14,115 bases of DNA. Source: Thermoplasmata archaeon. GTDB lineage: Archaea > Thermoplasmatota > Thermoplasmata > UBA184. Shown here in pieces: positions 1 to 6,799 of the stretch (position 1 is the stretch's first letter; every line of letters begins with the position of its first letter). Made by a program: the position numbers and the translations under genes. The notes below the pieces were generated by a model. It saw nothing but the letters and a program-made list of their open reading frames with translations, was not told where the DNA came from and ran no database searches. The stretch is taken from the NCBI GenBank assembly GCA_027314845.1, contig DAHVAA010000018.1, positions 1-14,115 of the forward strand, read 5' to 3'.

Positions 1-164
1 GAGGGCGGACGGTACCGGCGCCAGAGAGCGACGAAGAACAGCCCGTAGACGAGGTCGAGCACGAGCACCAGGGGAACTCCGAGCTGAAAGAGGAGCCCAA
101 CGACGGCGATCGGGAAGGTCGCGCGGAGCCGAGCCCTCCGCCCAACGGCTTCCCACGCGCGCAA
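1..164 (-). CDS. Membrane protein, N-terminal part only (cut by left window edge)
   Basis: Reading the minus strand, an open frame runs off the left edge of the window. Its 54 visible codons begin with a short Arg-rich stretch. A hydrophobic run at about residues 17-48 (FPIAVVGLLFQLG, then VPLVLVLDLVYGLFFVAL) follows, and then Trp-Arg-Arg-Tyr-Arg. This is what one long or two closely spaced membrane helices with a positive cytoplasmic end look like. The only usable start is TTG at 164; an in-frame TAA lies at 171-173 and there is no ATG or GTG before the hydrophobic part. No clear Shine-Dalgarno precedes it. A TATA-like GTATAAGG on the minus strand at 243-250 could drive it. The family is not recognised. 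The frame choice rests on the hydrophobic pattern, so the start is uncertain. Confidence 0.45.
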   Translation of the reverse strand, partial: MRAWEAVGRRARLRATFPIAVVGLLFQLGVPLVLVLDLVYGLFFVALWRRYRPP

Positions 165-242
165 CCGAACTTACCAAGACACGCGTTGAGCGCTTCGGAC
201 GACGCGTCCGGCGCGAAATCGCGCGGCCGTCGAACCTAGCAA

Positions 243-250
243 CCTTATAC
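243..250. promoter_or_regulatory. Candidate TATA element in divergent nrdJ / membrane-protein gap
   Basis: CCTTATAC on the plus strand reads GTATAAGG on the minus strand, so it could serve either gene. It is the only AT-rich patch in the gap. If used for nrdJ, transcription would start near 275 and leave a leader of roughly 175 bases; if used leftward, it would start near 218. The assignment is inferred from composition and position only. Confidence 0.35.
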
Positions 251-285
251 TCAATGATTGTTGGCGCCACCCGGAGGGTTTTCAC

Positions 286-303
286 GGTGTCCCGAGCGAC
301 ACC
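286..303 (+). promoter_or_regulatory. Small hairpin in the nrdJ leader
   Basis: GGTGTC (286-291) and GACACC (298-303) form a perfect 6-base-pair stem with loop CCGAGC. It covers the GTG of the 32-codon reading frame at 287. A smaller ACCC/GGGT stem (269-279) lies just before it and contains the possible ribosome binding site. A regulatory role is inference. Confidence 0.3.
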
Positions 304-435
304 ATCTGCGTCGTCTGCCGTCTCCGACCGGCGAGAAACGGCCCCGCTCCGAGGGCGTTTCACGGCCCGGCCGCGCGAGGGATAGGCGCTCGCGGCATGG
401 TACCATCGGCTCGACGGACGCTCCGCGAGCTCTCT

Positions 436-441
436 AAGGAG
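436..441 (+). promoter_or_regulatory. Shine-Dalgarno of nrdJ
   Basis: AAGGAG, continuing as TGAG, ends 9 bases before the ATG at 451. It is a strong ribosome binding site and decides the start. It also shows that nrdJ is not leaderless, unlike several other genes here. The site overlaps the end of the 15-codon frame at 397-444. Confidence 0.75.
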
Positions 442-450
442 TGAGCCTCA

Positions 451-3243
451 ATGGCCGTTGCCAAAAAGCGTGCGATGCCCGCCTCCGAAGAACCGACCGC
501 GCGGTCGGCTCGGATCGGGCGCGACCCGATTCCCGTCTCTCGCCTGGTGCCCCGCGGCAAGACCGCGTTCGACACCGTCCAATGGCGCAGCCATGATGCC
601 GTCATCAAGAACGCCGAAGGAAAGGTGATCTTCGAGCAGAAGGGGATCCACGCCCCCACCTCCTGGTCGGAGACGAGCGTCAACATCGCGGCGTCCAAGT
701 ACTTCCGCATCATCCAGGGACGGCGCGAGAGCTCGATCGACGGAATGATCCGTCGAGTCTGCCACTGGATGGCCCAGCAAGGTCTCGAGCTCGGCTACCT
801 CGACACCGCCGACGAGGCGACGACGTTCGAGGAGAGCCTCTCCTACCTCATGGTCCAACAGATGGCGGCGTTCAACAGCCCCGTCTGGTTCAACGTCGGG
901 GTCCGCGACCCGCCGCAATGCTCCGCGTGCTTCATCCAGTCGATCTCGGACGATATGGACTCGATCCTCGGTCTCGCGACCAGCGAGGGCCGCCTCTTCA
1001 AGGGAGGCAGCGGCACCGGCACGAACCTTTCGCCGCTGCGCGGCAGCCGCGAGAAGCTCGCGGGCGGCGGGATCGCCTCGGGTCCGGTGTCGTTCATGCG
1101 GGCGTTCGACGCCCTCGCCGGCGTGATCAAGTCGGGAGGGACGACGCGGCGGGCCGCGAAGATGGTGATCCTGAACATGGACCACCCCGACGTCGTGGAC
1201 TTCATCGACTGCAAGGTCCGCGAGGAGGACAAGGCGCTCGCGCTCATCCGGGAGGGATACTCCTCGAACTTCGACGGGACCGACCCCGACAGCGCGTACG
1301 CCTCGATCGCCTACCAGAACGCGAACCACTCGGTGCGCATCCCCGACGGCTTCATGGACACCGTCGTCCGCGACGGCGAGTGGAAGACCTACAACCGGAC
1401 GGACCATGCGGTCGCGAACACGTTCCGCGCCCGCGAATTGTGGCGCAAGCTCGCCTACGCGGCCTGGCGATGCGGGGACCCGGGAGTCCAGTTCGACGAC
1501 ATCACGAACGACTGGCACACCTGCCCGAACACCTCCCGAATCAACGCGTCGAACCCCTGCAGCGAGTACCTGTTCCTGGACGATTCGGCGTGCAACCTCG
1601 CGTCGATCAACCTGATGAAGTTCCTGGACGCGAAGGGACAGCTCGACATCGAGTTCTTTCGCCAGGCCGTCCGCACGATGATCCTCGCGATGGAGATCAT
1701 CGTCGACGCCTCCAGCTACCCGACCGCGCCGATCGCCCAGAACTCGCACGACTACCGGCCGCTCGGGCTCGGCTACGCGAACCTCGGCGCCCTGCTGATG
1801 CACTACGGGCTCGCCTACGACTCCGAGGAGGGGCGCACGCTCGCCGCGGGGATCTCCGCGTTCCTCTCCGCCGAGGCCTACCACATGTCGGCCGAGATCG
1901 CGAAGCGGGTCGGCCCGTTCGCCGGGTTCGAGAAGAACCGGGCGCCGATGCTCCGCGTGATGGGTAAGCACGCCAAGGCCGCGGAGCGCATCCCGCTCAA
2001 TGACTCCCGGCTCAAGGCCCTCGTTCAGGCGTCCGTCGACCGCTGGCACGACACCGTGAAGGCCGGCGAGCTCTGGGGCTACCGCAATGCGCAGGTCTCG
2101 GTCATCGCCCCGACGGGGACGATCGGGCTCCTCATGGGGTGCGACACTCTCGGCCTCGAGCCCGAACTGTCGCTCGTGAAGGTCAAGAACCTGGTCGGCG
2201 GCGGCGTCCTGCGGATGCTGAACCGCACGGTGCCGGACGGCCTCGTGGCGCTCGGCTACTCGACCGAGGAGATCCGAACGATCACGGAGCACGTCGAGAA
2301 GACCGGCACGATCGAGGGTGCTCCCGGGCTCGCCCCGGAAGACCTCGTGGTCTTCGACTGCGCGCTCGCTCCCGCGGGTGGGACCCGCACGATCTTGCCG
2401 ATGGGGCACCTCAAGATGCTCGGCGCGGTCCAGCCGTTCCTCTCGGGCGGTGCCTCCAAGACGATCAACCTCCCGAACGAGGCGACCGTCGAGGACATCG
2501 AGAAGATCTACCTCGAGGCCTGGCGGCTCGGCATCAAGTCGGTCGCGCTCTACCGCGATGGCTGCAAAGCCTCCCAGCCGTTCGAGACGGGAAAGGGGAG
2601 GGCCGGGGCGCCGGTCGGACCCCGGGGCCCCGCGCGCGAGCGCCTTCCCGACGAGCGGAAGGCGATCACGCACCACTTCTCGGTCGGCGGCCACGACGGC
2701 TACGTGACCGTGGGCCTCTATCCGGACGGCCGACCGGGCGAGGTGTTCTTCCGCGTCACGAAGGAAGGGTCGACCGTCAACGGGCTCATGGACTCGCTCG
2801 GGATCTCGATGTCGATGGCGCTCCAGCACGGGGTGCCCCTCAAGGACCTCGTGCGGAAGCTCGCCCACCTGCGGTTCGAGCCGGCGGGCGCCACGAACAA
2901 CCCGAAGATCCGTTTCGCGAAGTCGATCCCGGACTACGTCGCCCGCTGGCTCGCGATCGAGTTCCTGACCGAGGACGAGCGCCGCGCAATCGGGCTCGAA
3001 GCTCCGGCGGAGGGGAACGGGAACGGCCACGGTGCGGCGCCGGTGCCCGCGCCCAAGCCGAGCGCGGCCGCGAGCCAGACCGTGAAGTTCGAGACCCGGC
3101 CCCTCGACGCGTTCGCTCCCGAGGCGGGGGCCGGGACGACCAGCGAGGACGCTCCCTCCTGCGCGGTCTGCGGCGGGATCATGATGCGTTCGGGCACGTG
3201 CTATGCGTGCACCGTCTGCGGGGCGACGAGCGGCTGCTCGTAG
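451..3243 (+). CDS. nrdJ: Adenosylcobalamin-dependent (class II) ribonucleoside-diphosphate reductase
   Basis: Reduces ribonucleotides to deoxyribonucleotides in the cytoplasm, using a thiyl radical generated from adenosylcobalamin; no separate radical subunit is needed. The 930-residue length fits the large NrdJ type. Visible motifs, in order: SACF with C160, GTGTNLSPLRG (188-198), NPCSE (368-372) with the thiyl-radical cysteine C370 and catalytic E372, SACNLASINL with C381 as the redox partner of C160, and PTGTIG (554-559). A TSCPD domain spans about 741-845. After a Pro/Ala-rich linker comes a C-terminal cysteine module (C904, C907, C917, C920, C923, C929) typical of this family and thought to shuttle electrons to the active site. 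The ATG at 451 is set by a strong AAGGAG. All key residues are present. The gene is transcribed alone and faces the MFS gene with 36 bases between their stops. No oxygen-dependent or glycyl-radical reductase gene is in the window. Confidence 0.97.
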   Translation: MAVAKKRAMPASEEPTARSARIGRDPIPVSRLVPRGKTAFDTVQWRSHDAVIKNAEGKVIFEQKGIHAPTSWSETSVNIAASKYFRIIQGRRESSIDGMIRRVCHWMAQQGLELGYLDTADEATTFEESLSYLMVQQMAAFNSPVWFNVGVRDPPQCSACFIQSISDDMDSILGLATSEGRLFKGGSGTGTNLSPLRGSREKLAGGGIASGPVSFMRAFDALAGVIKSGGTTRRAAKMVILNMDHPDVVDFIDCKVREEDKALALIREGYSSNFDGTDPDSAYASIAYQNANHSVRIPDGFMDTVVRDGEWKTYNRTDHAVANTFRARELWRKLAYAAWRCGDPGVQFDDITNDWHTCPNTSRINASNPCSEYLFLDDSACNLASINLMKFLDAKGQLDIEFFRQAVRTMILAMEIIVDASSYPTAPIAQNSHDYRPLGLGYANLGALLMHYGLAYDSEEGRTLAAGISAFLSAEAYHMSAEIAKRVGPFAGFEKNRAPMLRVMGKHAKAAERIPLNDSRLKALVQASVDRWHDTVKAGELWGYRNAQVSVIAPTGTIGLLMGCDTLGLEPELSLVKVKNLVGGGVLRMLNRTVPDGLVALGYSTEEIRTITEHVEKTGTIEGAPGLAPEDLVVFDCALAPAGGTRTILPMGHLKMLGAVQPFLSGGASKTINLPNEATVEDIEKIYLEAWRLGIKSVALYRDGCKASQPFETGKGRAGAPVGPRGPARERLPDERKAITHHFSVGGHDGYVTVGLYPDGRPGEVFFRVTKEGSTVNGLMDSLGISMSMALQHGVPLKDLVRKLAHLRFEPAGATNNPKIRFAKSIPDYVARWLAIEFLTEDERRAIGLEAPAEGNGNGHGAAPVPAPKPSAAASQTVKFETRPLDAFAPEAGAGTTSEDAPSCAVCGGIMMRSGTCYACTVCGATSGCS

Positions 3244-3261
3244 ACACCCGCCGACCTCGAA

Positions 3262-3274
3262 CCCCTGAGAGGGG
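3262..3274. terminator. Possible bidirectional terminator hairpin between convergent genes
   Basis: CCCCT-GAG-AGGGG forms a perfect 5-base-pair stem in the 36-base gap between the stops of nrdJ and the MFS gene. There is no T-run on either strand, so it is not a classic intrinsic terminator. Its place between convergent genes is the main support. Confidence 0.35.
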
Positions 3275-3279
3275 GGAAC

Positions 3280-4902
3280 CTACAGCCCCGGGCCGGTCGC
3301 AAGCGCGGGTTCGTCGATCGCGGGTTCGCGGACCGGCGCGCCCATCGGCTCGCCCGGCCCCGCCCGGCTCCCGTCCGTCCGGAATCGGTAGTTCCGCAGG
3401 CCGAGCGAGAACAGGAGGCCGATCAACGCCATCGCGGCGATGAGCCCGAAGACGAACTCGAAGGCGAGCCCCGCCGGCACGTTGCGGACGATCGGCGGGT
3501 AGGGGGCCGGAGGCCGGGCCACGACGTAGGCGGTCGTGAAGTTCGCGGTCAGGGTCGCCGCGAGGACCGGGCCGATCGCGCTCCCGAGGTTCCGGAACGT
3601 CTGGTTCATCCCCGTCTGCACGCCGAGCTCCTTCGGGGAGACCGAGAGCACGATGATGTTCGACATCGCGATGAGGACGGCGACGTTCCCGACGAGCGTC
3701 GGGATCGCGAGCAGCGAGAGCTCGTAGATGTTCGCGTGGAAGACCGCGAGGCCGAGCCCGCCGAGGCCCATCACCGCGAACCCGGCGAGCATCACCGGTT
3801 TCGGGCCGCGGGCCGCGACCCACCGCCCCCAGAGCGGCGCGAAGAGCAGCATCGAGAGCGCCGAGGGGAGCGCGAGCAGCCCGAACTGGAACTGGGAGTT
3901 GTTGAACCCCGGCGGGAACGGGTCCTCGGCGAGGATCGTGAGCCCGACGAAGACCAGGAACATCGTGAGGCCGACGAAGACCCCGTTCACGTTCGAGACC
4001 CAGATGTTCCGCTGACGGAGCGCCGCGAACGAGACGACCGGGTTCTCGGCGCGCGGCTCCCAGAGGACGAAGAACGCGGTCGCGGCCGCGGCGAGGAGGA
4101 AGAACTCGGGGACCCCCCAGGGGACCCCGGCGAAGTGGACCGCCGCGAAGTCGCCCCACCCCCAGTACGCCCCTTCCGTGAGGCCGACCATCGCGGCCGC
4201 GAGCGCGAGGCCGAGGCTCGCGATGCCGGGGAAGTCGATCGGGTTCGGGGCGAGGTGCGGCGACTCGCGCAGGATGAGGTAGGCGACGACGACCAGGATG
4301 ACCGCGACCGGGATGATCGTGTGGTACGTGAGCTGCCAGCCCCAGGCGTAGGCGATGTACCCGCCGCCGACCAGCCCGATCGCCGCTCCCGCGGCGAACA
4401 TGCCGCCGATGATCCCTTGCGCCTCCCCGACCCGCGCGGCCGGGTAGACCTCGGGGATCATCGCGAAGGCGAGCGGGAACATCCCCATCCCGAGGCCCTG
4501 GAAGGCCCGGACGGCGATCAGCACGTAGATCTGGTTGGCCCGGTCGACCCCGAAGGCGGCGCCGATGTTGGGCGTGAACCCGGCGAGACTGACGGCGACG
4601 GCGTAGAGCCCCATCACGAGGAGAAGCATCCGACGCTTGCCGTACTTGTCCCCCAGCTTGCCGAAGATCGGCGTGGCGACCGTCCCGACGAGCAGGTACG
4701 CCGAGACGATCCAGACGACCGTCGTCACCGGCGCGTTGTCGAAGAACGTGATGAAGGAGGAGAACGTCGGGAGCACCATCGTCTCGACGTAGGTGACCAT
4801 GAGCGCCATCAGCGCGAGCACGATGAGCACGCCCCGCGCGGCCGCGGGGTCGTACGGGGTTCCGGCCGCGGTGCGCGCGAGGTGGCCGTTCGCGTCGCTC
4901 AC
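3280..4902 (-). CDS. MFS multidrug exporter, DHA2 (EmrB/QacA, 14-helix) type
   Basis: A proton-coupled exporter of the inner (cytoplasmic) membrane; the substrate is unknown but likely a toxic organic compound. At 540 residues it fits the 14-helix DHA2 subfamily. Visible features are helix 1 at about 24-46 (VLIVLALMALMVTYVETMVL), motif A GKLGDKYGKRR at 81-91, the helix-4 motif RAFQGLGMGM, a glycine-rich motif-C-like stretch (GGMFAAGAAIGLVGGGYIA), and many further hydrophobic segments. The start is GTG at 4902, which overlaps the TGA of the MarR gene (GTGA) and has GGAGGTGA four bases upstream. The open frame extends further upstream but only through the regulator gene. Overlap with a MarR gene implies one transcript and induction by the exported compound, which is inference from family knowledge. 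Confidence 0.9.
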   Translation of the reverse strand: MSDANGHLARTAAGTPYDPAAARGVLIVLALMALMVTYVETMVLPTFSSFITFFDNAPVTTVVWIVSAYLLVGTVATPIFGKLGDKYGKRRMLLLVMGLYAVAVSLAGFTPNIGAAFGVDRANQIYVLIAVRAFQGLGMGMFPLAFAMIPEVYPAARVGEAQGIIGGMFAAGAAIGLVGGGYIAYAWGWQLTYHTIIPVAVILVVVAYLILRESPHLAPNPIDFPGIASLGLALAAAMVGLTEGAYWGWGDFAAVHFAGVPWGVPEFFLLAAAATAFFVLWEPRAENPVVSFAALRQRNIWVSNVNGVFVGLTMFLVFVGLTILAEDPFPPGFNNSQFQFGLLALPSALSMLLFAPLWGRWVAARGPKPVMLAGFAVMGLGGLGLAVFHANIYELSLLAIPTLVGNVAVLIAMSNIIVLSVSPKELGVQTGMNQTFRNLGSAIGPVLAATLTANFTTAYVVARPPAPYPPIVRNVPAGLAFEFVFGLIAAMALIGLLFSLGLRNYRFRTDGSRAGPGEPMGAPVREPAIDEPALATGPGL

Positions 4903-5375
4903 GCGCTCACCTCCGCGCCTTCCGCGCCCGGCGAGCCAGCGAGATGACGCGCGAGCGTGCGCAACGTCTCCGCCGTCACCGCCACGTCCTCGGGCGCCAG
5001 GGTCGCGAGCACTCCCGAGAGCGAGGCATCGAAGCGGCGCCACACCGAGGCGAGGGTCCGATGGCCCTTCGGGGTCACGGCGAGGACGACCTGGCGGCGG
5101 TCGGTCTCGGACGGACGCCGGTCGACGAAGCCGAGCGCGACCAACTGGTCGACCGACCAGGTGCAGGCCGCGGGTGTGATCCCGAGCCGGCGCGCGAGCT
5201 CCCCCGGGTGGCGGACCCCGCTGTGGTCGAGATAGTGAAGGTGCCAGAACGTCGGGGCCGCGAGCCCCTCGGAGATGGCCTGGGGCATCAAGCGGGAGAT
5301 CACAGCGTGCGAGACCTCGCGGATCGCCTCGAGCAGTTCCGCCTCGGGGACCCCACGGGGACGTTCGGCCGGCAT
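4899..5375 (-). CDS. MarR-family transcriptional regulator
   Basis: A 158-residue winged-helix DNA-binding protein, usually a dimer that releases its operator when a small phenolic or lipophilic ligand binds. The helix-turn-helix lies at about 56-82 (ELARRLGITPAACTWSVDQL) and the wing at about 84-103, with the typical VDRRPSETDRRQ and LTPKG-like (AVTPKG) signatures. Flanking helices at 10-50 and 110-148 would make the dimer interface. The start is ATG at 5375, with a TATA-like box 21-28 bases upstream and no Shine-Dalgarno, so the transcript is probably leaderless. It shares a 4-base stop/start overlap with the MFS exporter downstream, the usual MarR-efflux pairing. Self-repression is suggested by the palindrome over its own promoter. 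C71 lies inside the recognition region, but redox sensing cannot be claimed from this. Confidence 0.92.
   Translation of the reverse strand: MPAERPRGVPEAELLEAIREVSHAVISRLMPQAISEGLAAPTFWHLHYLDHSGVRHPGELARRLGITPAACTWSVDQLVALGFVDRRPSETDRRQVVLAVTPKGHRTLASVWRRFDASLSGVLATLAPEDVAVTAETLRTLARHLAGSPGAEGAEVSA
4907..4914 (-). promoter_or_regulatory. Shine-Dalgarno of the MFS gene, inside marR-type gene
   Basis: The minus strand reads GGAGGTGA four bases before the GTG at 4902. It lies within the last codons of the regulator gene. This strong site supports the GTG start and translational coupling of the two genes. Confidence 0.7.
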
Positions 5376-5384
5376 CGGAGCGAG

Positions 5385-5409
5385 ATATTATTAGATTATT
5401 TAACTATAT
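5385..5409. promoter_or_regulatory. AT-rich imperfect palindrome, candidate MarR operator
   Basis: A 25-base imperfect palindrome in which 9 of 12 arm pairs match: ATAT..TTA.AT on the left mirrors AT.TAA..ATAT on the right, centred at 5397. It starts 10 bases before the regulator's start codon and covers the TATA box at 5396-5403. A bound MarR dimer there would block TBP/TFB. MarR operators are typically palindromes of about this size. Low base complexity makes chance symmetry easier, so this is a candidate only. Confidence 0.5.
5396..5403 (-). promoter_or_regulatory. TATA box of the MarR/MFS operon
   Basis: The minus strand reads TTAAATAA, close to the archaeal TATA consensus, and lies 21-28 bases upstream of the ATG at 5375. 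This spacing puts transcription initiation at or very near the start codon, i.e. a leaderless mRNA. Confidence 0.6.
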
Positions 5410-5450
5410 CATCACTGAAAAGTTTTTCTGTTGAATGAAATGGCCGCGCC

Positions 5451-5849
5451 CTACGCCAAGGCGTAGCGGGCGAGCTCGACCAGGTCCCGGACGGTCGGTC
5501 CGCCCGGCGGCGCGGGGTCGCCTCCCCAGGTCGCCCGGAGCGCGCCCTGGGGGAACCTCGGGTCTGCGCCCGCCTCCCGAGCCGCAAGCGCCGGGACCAC
5601 CCCGCGACGGTCGGCCTCGAGGAGGATCACGAGCGCGCCGACCGGGCCGGAGTCAACTTCGACCCCTCCGCCCGGTGGACGCCCCCATTGTTCCACCCGA
5701 GCTTCTTCGTCGTGCAGGTGGGCGACCCGGGCACGACGGCTCGGCGCTCCCGGCCCCTTCGTCCGCGCGGGACGCCAGGCGATGGCCGCGCTCGCCGCAC
5801 GAAACCGGGCGAGCAGTCCCTCGTCGATCGGGAGCGGCCCGGCGGTCAT
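5451..5849 (-). CDS. Unknown 132-residue protein, coupled to the TIGR02757 gene
   Basis: Not recognised. It starts at ATG 5849, which overlaps the TGA of the upstream TIGR02757 gene (ATGA), so it is almost certainly translated from the same message. The protein opens with MTAGPLPIDEG and has an Arg/Pro-rich middle (about 26-60). A compact hydrophobic stretch PVGALVILLEADRRGVVPAL follows at about 68-87, and it ends in an amphipathic helix (VRDLVELARYALA). There is no cysteine, no signal peptide and no convincing membrane helix, so it is probably a small soluble protein. The open frame extends upstream to 6173 but that part is only a shadow of the neighbour. Tight coupling suggests a partner or accessory of the TIGR02757 protein; no function can be given. 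Confidence 0.65.
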   Translation of the reverse strand: MTAGPLPIDEGLLARFRAASAAIAWRPARTKGPGAPSRRARVAHLHDEEARVEQWGRPPGGGVEVDSGPVGALVILLEADRRGVVPALAAREAGADPRFPQGALRATWGGDPAPPGGPTVRDLVELARYALA

Positions 5850-6715
5850 TCGGCGACCCCCCCTCGGCGCCACAGACGGCAGTCCGGTCGCACCGAGCAC
5901 GGCCCGCAGACCGCGAGGTCCCGATGCTTCGGGCAGTCGCCGGAGATCCCGGTATGGCAGAGGACGAAGTCGTACTTCACCGGGTCGATCGGGTCGATGC
6001 GTCGCAGCGCCTCGCTCACTTCCTCGACCGCCGCCCAGGAACGGCTGCGGCGAGACGTGAGGCCAAGATGGTAGGCGATCCAATGCACGTGCTGGTCGAG
6101 CGGGATCCGCAGCTCCCCGGTCGGAACGTTCCGCCAGTGTCCGAGGTCGGGGTACCCCGAGCGCACCATCCAACGAACAAAGAGCGTGAGGCGCTTGCAG
6201 GGGCTCGCCGAGGCGTCGAGCGGGCTCGGGAAGAGCGCCCGATATCCGGGGGGAGCGCGACCGGGGCCACGGAGCGTCCGCGCCAGCGCGTCGAGGCCCG
6301 CGGGGAACCCGCCGCGCTCCCAGCCGCCGACGAACGCCGTCTCGAGGGACGCGTGTCCGGCGTAGTAATCGGTCAGTACGTTCGCAAGGTGGCCGAGCTG
6401 GTCCCCGCGGATCCAGCGGTGCCGGAACCCGCGGAGACGACGGGCCCGTTCCGCGGCGAACGAGGGGTCCACGAGTCGGGCGACATCGCCGTCCACCGCT
6501 CCCGCTAGGCGCTCGATCGCCCCCCGGATCGAGGTGGTGTTCCCGATCGCGAGGGTGGAGGCAAAGATCCCCGCGATCTCGGCGCGCCGTGGGTCCCGGG
6601 CGAGCGGGCGCACGGTGGAGATCGGGTCGTCGGCCAGCGACCGGTCGAAGGAAAAGCCGGCGTACAGGCGGGCGAGGTGGCGGGGGAACTCAGGGGTCGG
6701 CCGGTGGGAGCGCAC
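5846..6715 (-). CDS. TIGR02757/DUF2400 protein, endonuclease III-like (HhH-GPD) with a probable Fe-S cluster
   Basis: A 289-residue protein with the signatures of the uncharacterised TIGR02757 (DUF2400) family: EIAGIFASTLAIGN (46-59), CKRLTLFVRWMVR (173-185), IPLDQHV (204-210) and DPVKYDF (244-250). IPLDQHV followed by YHLGL resembles the VDTHI/V...RLG motif of endonuclease III, whose Asp is catalytic; the matching residue here is D207. The C-terminus has C261-x8-C270-x2-C273-x5-C279, close to the C-x6-C-x2-C-x5-C 4Fe-4S loop of endonuclease III. A DNA glycosylase or DNA-binding repair role is therefore inferred, not shown. A canonical helix-hairpin-helix with catalytic Lys is not obvious; K174 is the only candidate noticed. 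The start is GTG at 6715, with a TATA-like patch about 26 bases upstream and an in-frame stop just before it. The unknown downstream gene overlaps by 4 bases. Confidence 0.85.
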   Translation of the reverse strand: MRSHRPTPEFPRHLARLYAGFSFDRSLADDPISTVRPLARDPRRAEIAGIFASTLAIGNTTSIRGAIERLAGAVDGDVARLVDPSFAAERARRLRGFRHRWIRGDQLGHLANVLTDYYAGHASLETAFVGGWERGGFPAGLDALARTLRGPGRAPPGYRALFPSPLDASASPCKRLTLFVRWMVRSGYPDLGHWRNVPTGELRIPLDQHVHWIAYHLGLTSRRSRSWAAVEEVSEALRRIDPIDPVKYDFVLCHTGISGDCPKHRDLAVCGPCSVRPDCRLWRRGGVAE

Positions 6716-6736
6716 GGGGTCGCGACCCCGCCTGGG

Positions 6737-6745
6737 GATTTACCG
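6737..6745 (-). promoter_or_regulatory. TATA-like element of the TIGR02757 operon
   Basis: The minus strand reads GGTAAATCC, centred about 26 bases upstream of the GTG at 6715. It is the only AT-rich run on that side of the divergent gap. The position fits a leaderless archaeal transcript; the consensus match is partial. Confidence 0.4.
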
Positions 6746-6767
6746 TTGCGCGACGGGCGGAGCCGCG

Positions 6768-6778
6768 CAAACTAACTA
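6768..6778 (+). promoter_or_regulatory. TATA-like element of the GNAT-polX transcription unit
   Basis: CAAACTAACTA is an AT-rich run centred about 27 bases before the ATG at 6800, in the divergent gap of 84 bases. It is a weak match to the TATA consensus, but the spacing agrees with other probable leaderless promoters in the window. Confidence 0.35.
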
Positions 6779-6799
6779 GGCGCGCGACGTTCCGTCGGC

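Larger units (their letters stand above)
165..450. other. Intergenic region before nrdJ: AT patch, hairpin, tiny ORFs
   Basis: This gap lies between two divergent genes. It holds an AT-rich patch (about 241-262) in otherwise GC-rich DNA, a 6-base-pair hairpin at 286-303 and the nrdJ ribosome binding site at 436-441. There are also two very short plus-strand reading frames: 287-385 (GTG start, 32 codons, GGAGGG nine bases upstream) and 397-444 (ATG start, 15 codons, stop 6 bases before the nrdJ start). No cobalamin riboswitch, tRNA or NrdR-type box was recognised. Neither tiny frame is supported well enough to call a gene. Confidence 0.5.

Noticed and set aside
397..406. Perfect 10-base palindrome ATGGTACCAT upstream of nrdJ
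   Set aside because: A palindrome of this length is expected several times by chance in a 14-kb window and nothing else supports an operator here.
165..450. Cobalamin riboswitch or NrdR box before the B12-dependent reductase
   Set aside because: Looked for because the enzyme uses adenosylcobalamin, but no conserved B12-box-like core or NrdR-type AT-rich palindrome was seen.
448..3030. Very long open frame on the minus strand opposite nrdJ
   Set aside because: Its codons are the reverse of a clear NrdJ gene. The product is dominated by Arg, Asp, Glu, Val and His with no domain pattern, as expected for a GC-rich antisense shadow.
3736..4947. 403-codon plus-strand frame opposite the MFS gene
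   Set aside because: The product is an Arg/Glu/Asp-rich low-complexity string, a shadow of the well-supported exporter.
5410..5450. T-rich terminator after the unknown 132-residue gene
   Set aside because: On the minus strand only a run of four T follows an A-rich stretch; no hairpin was found. The AT richness is better explained by the MarR promoter.
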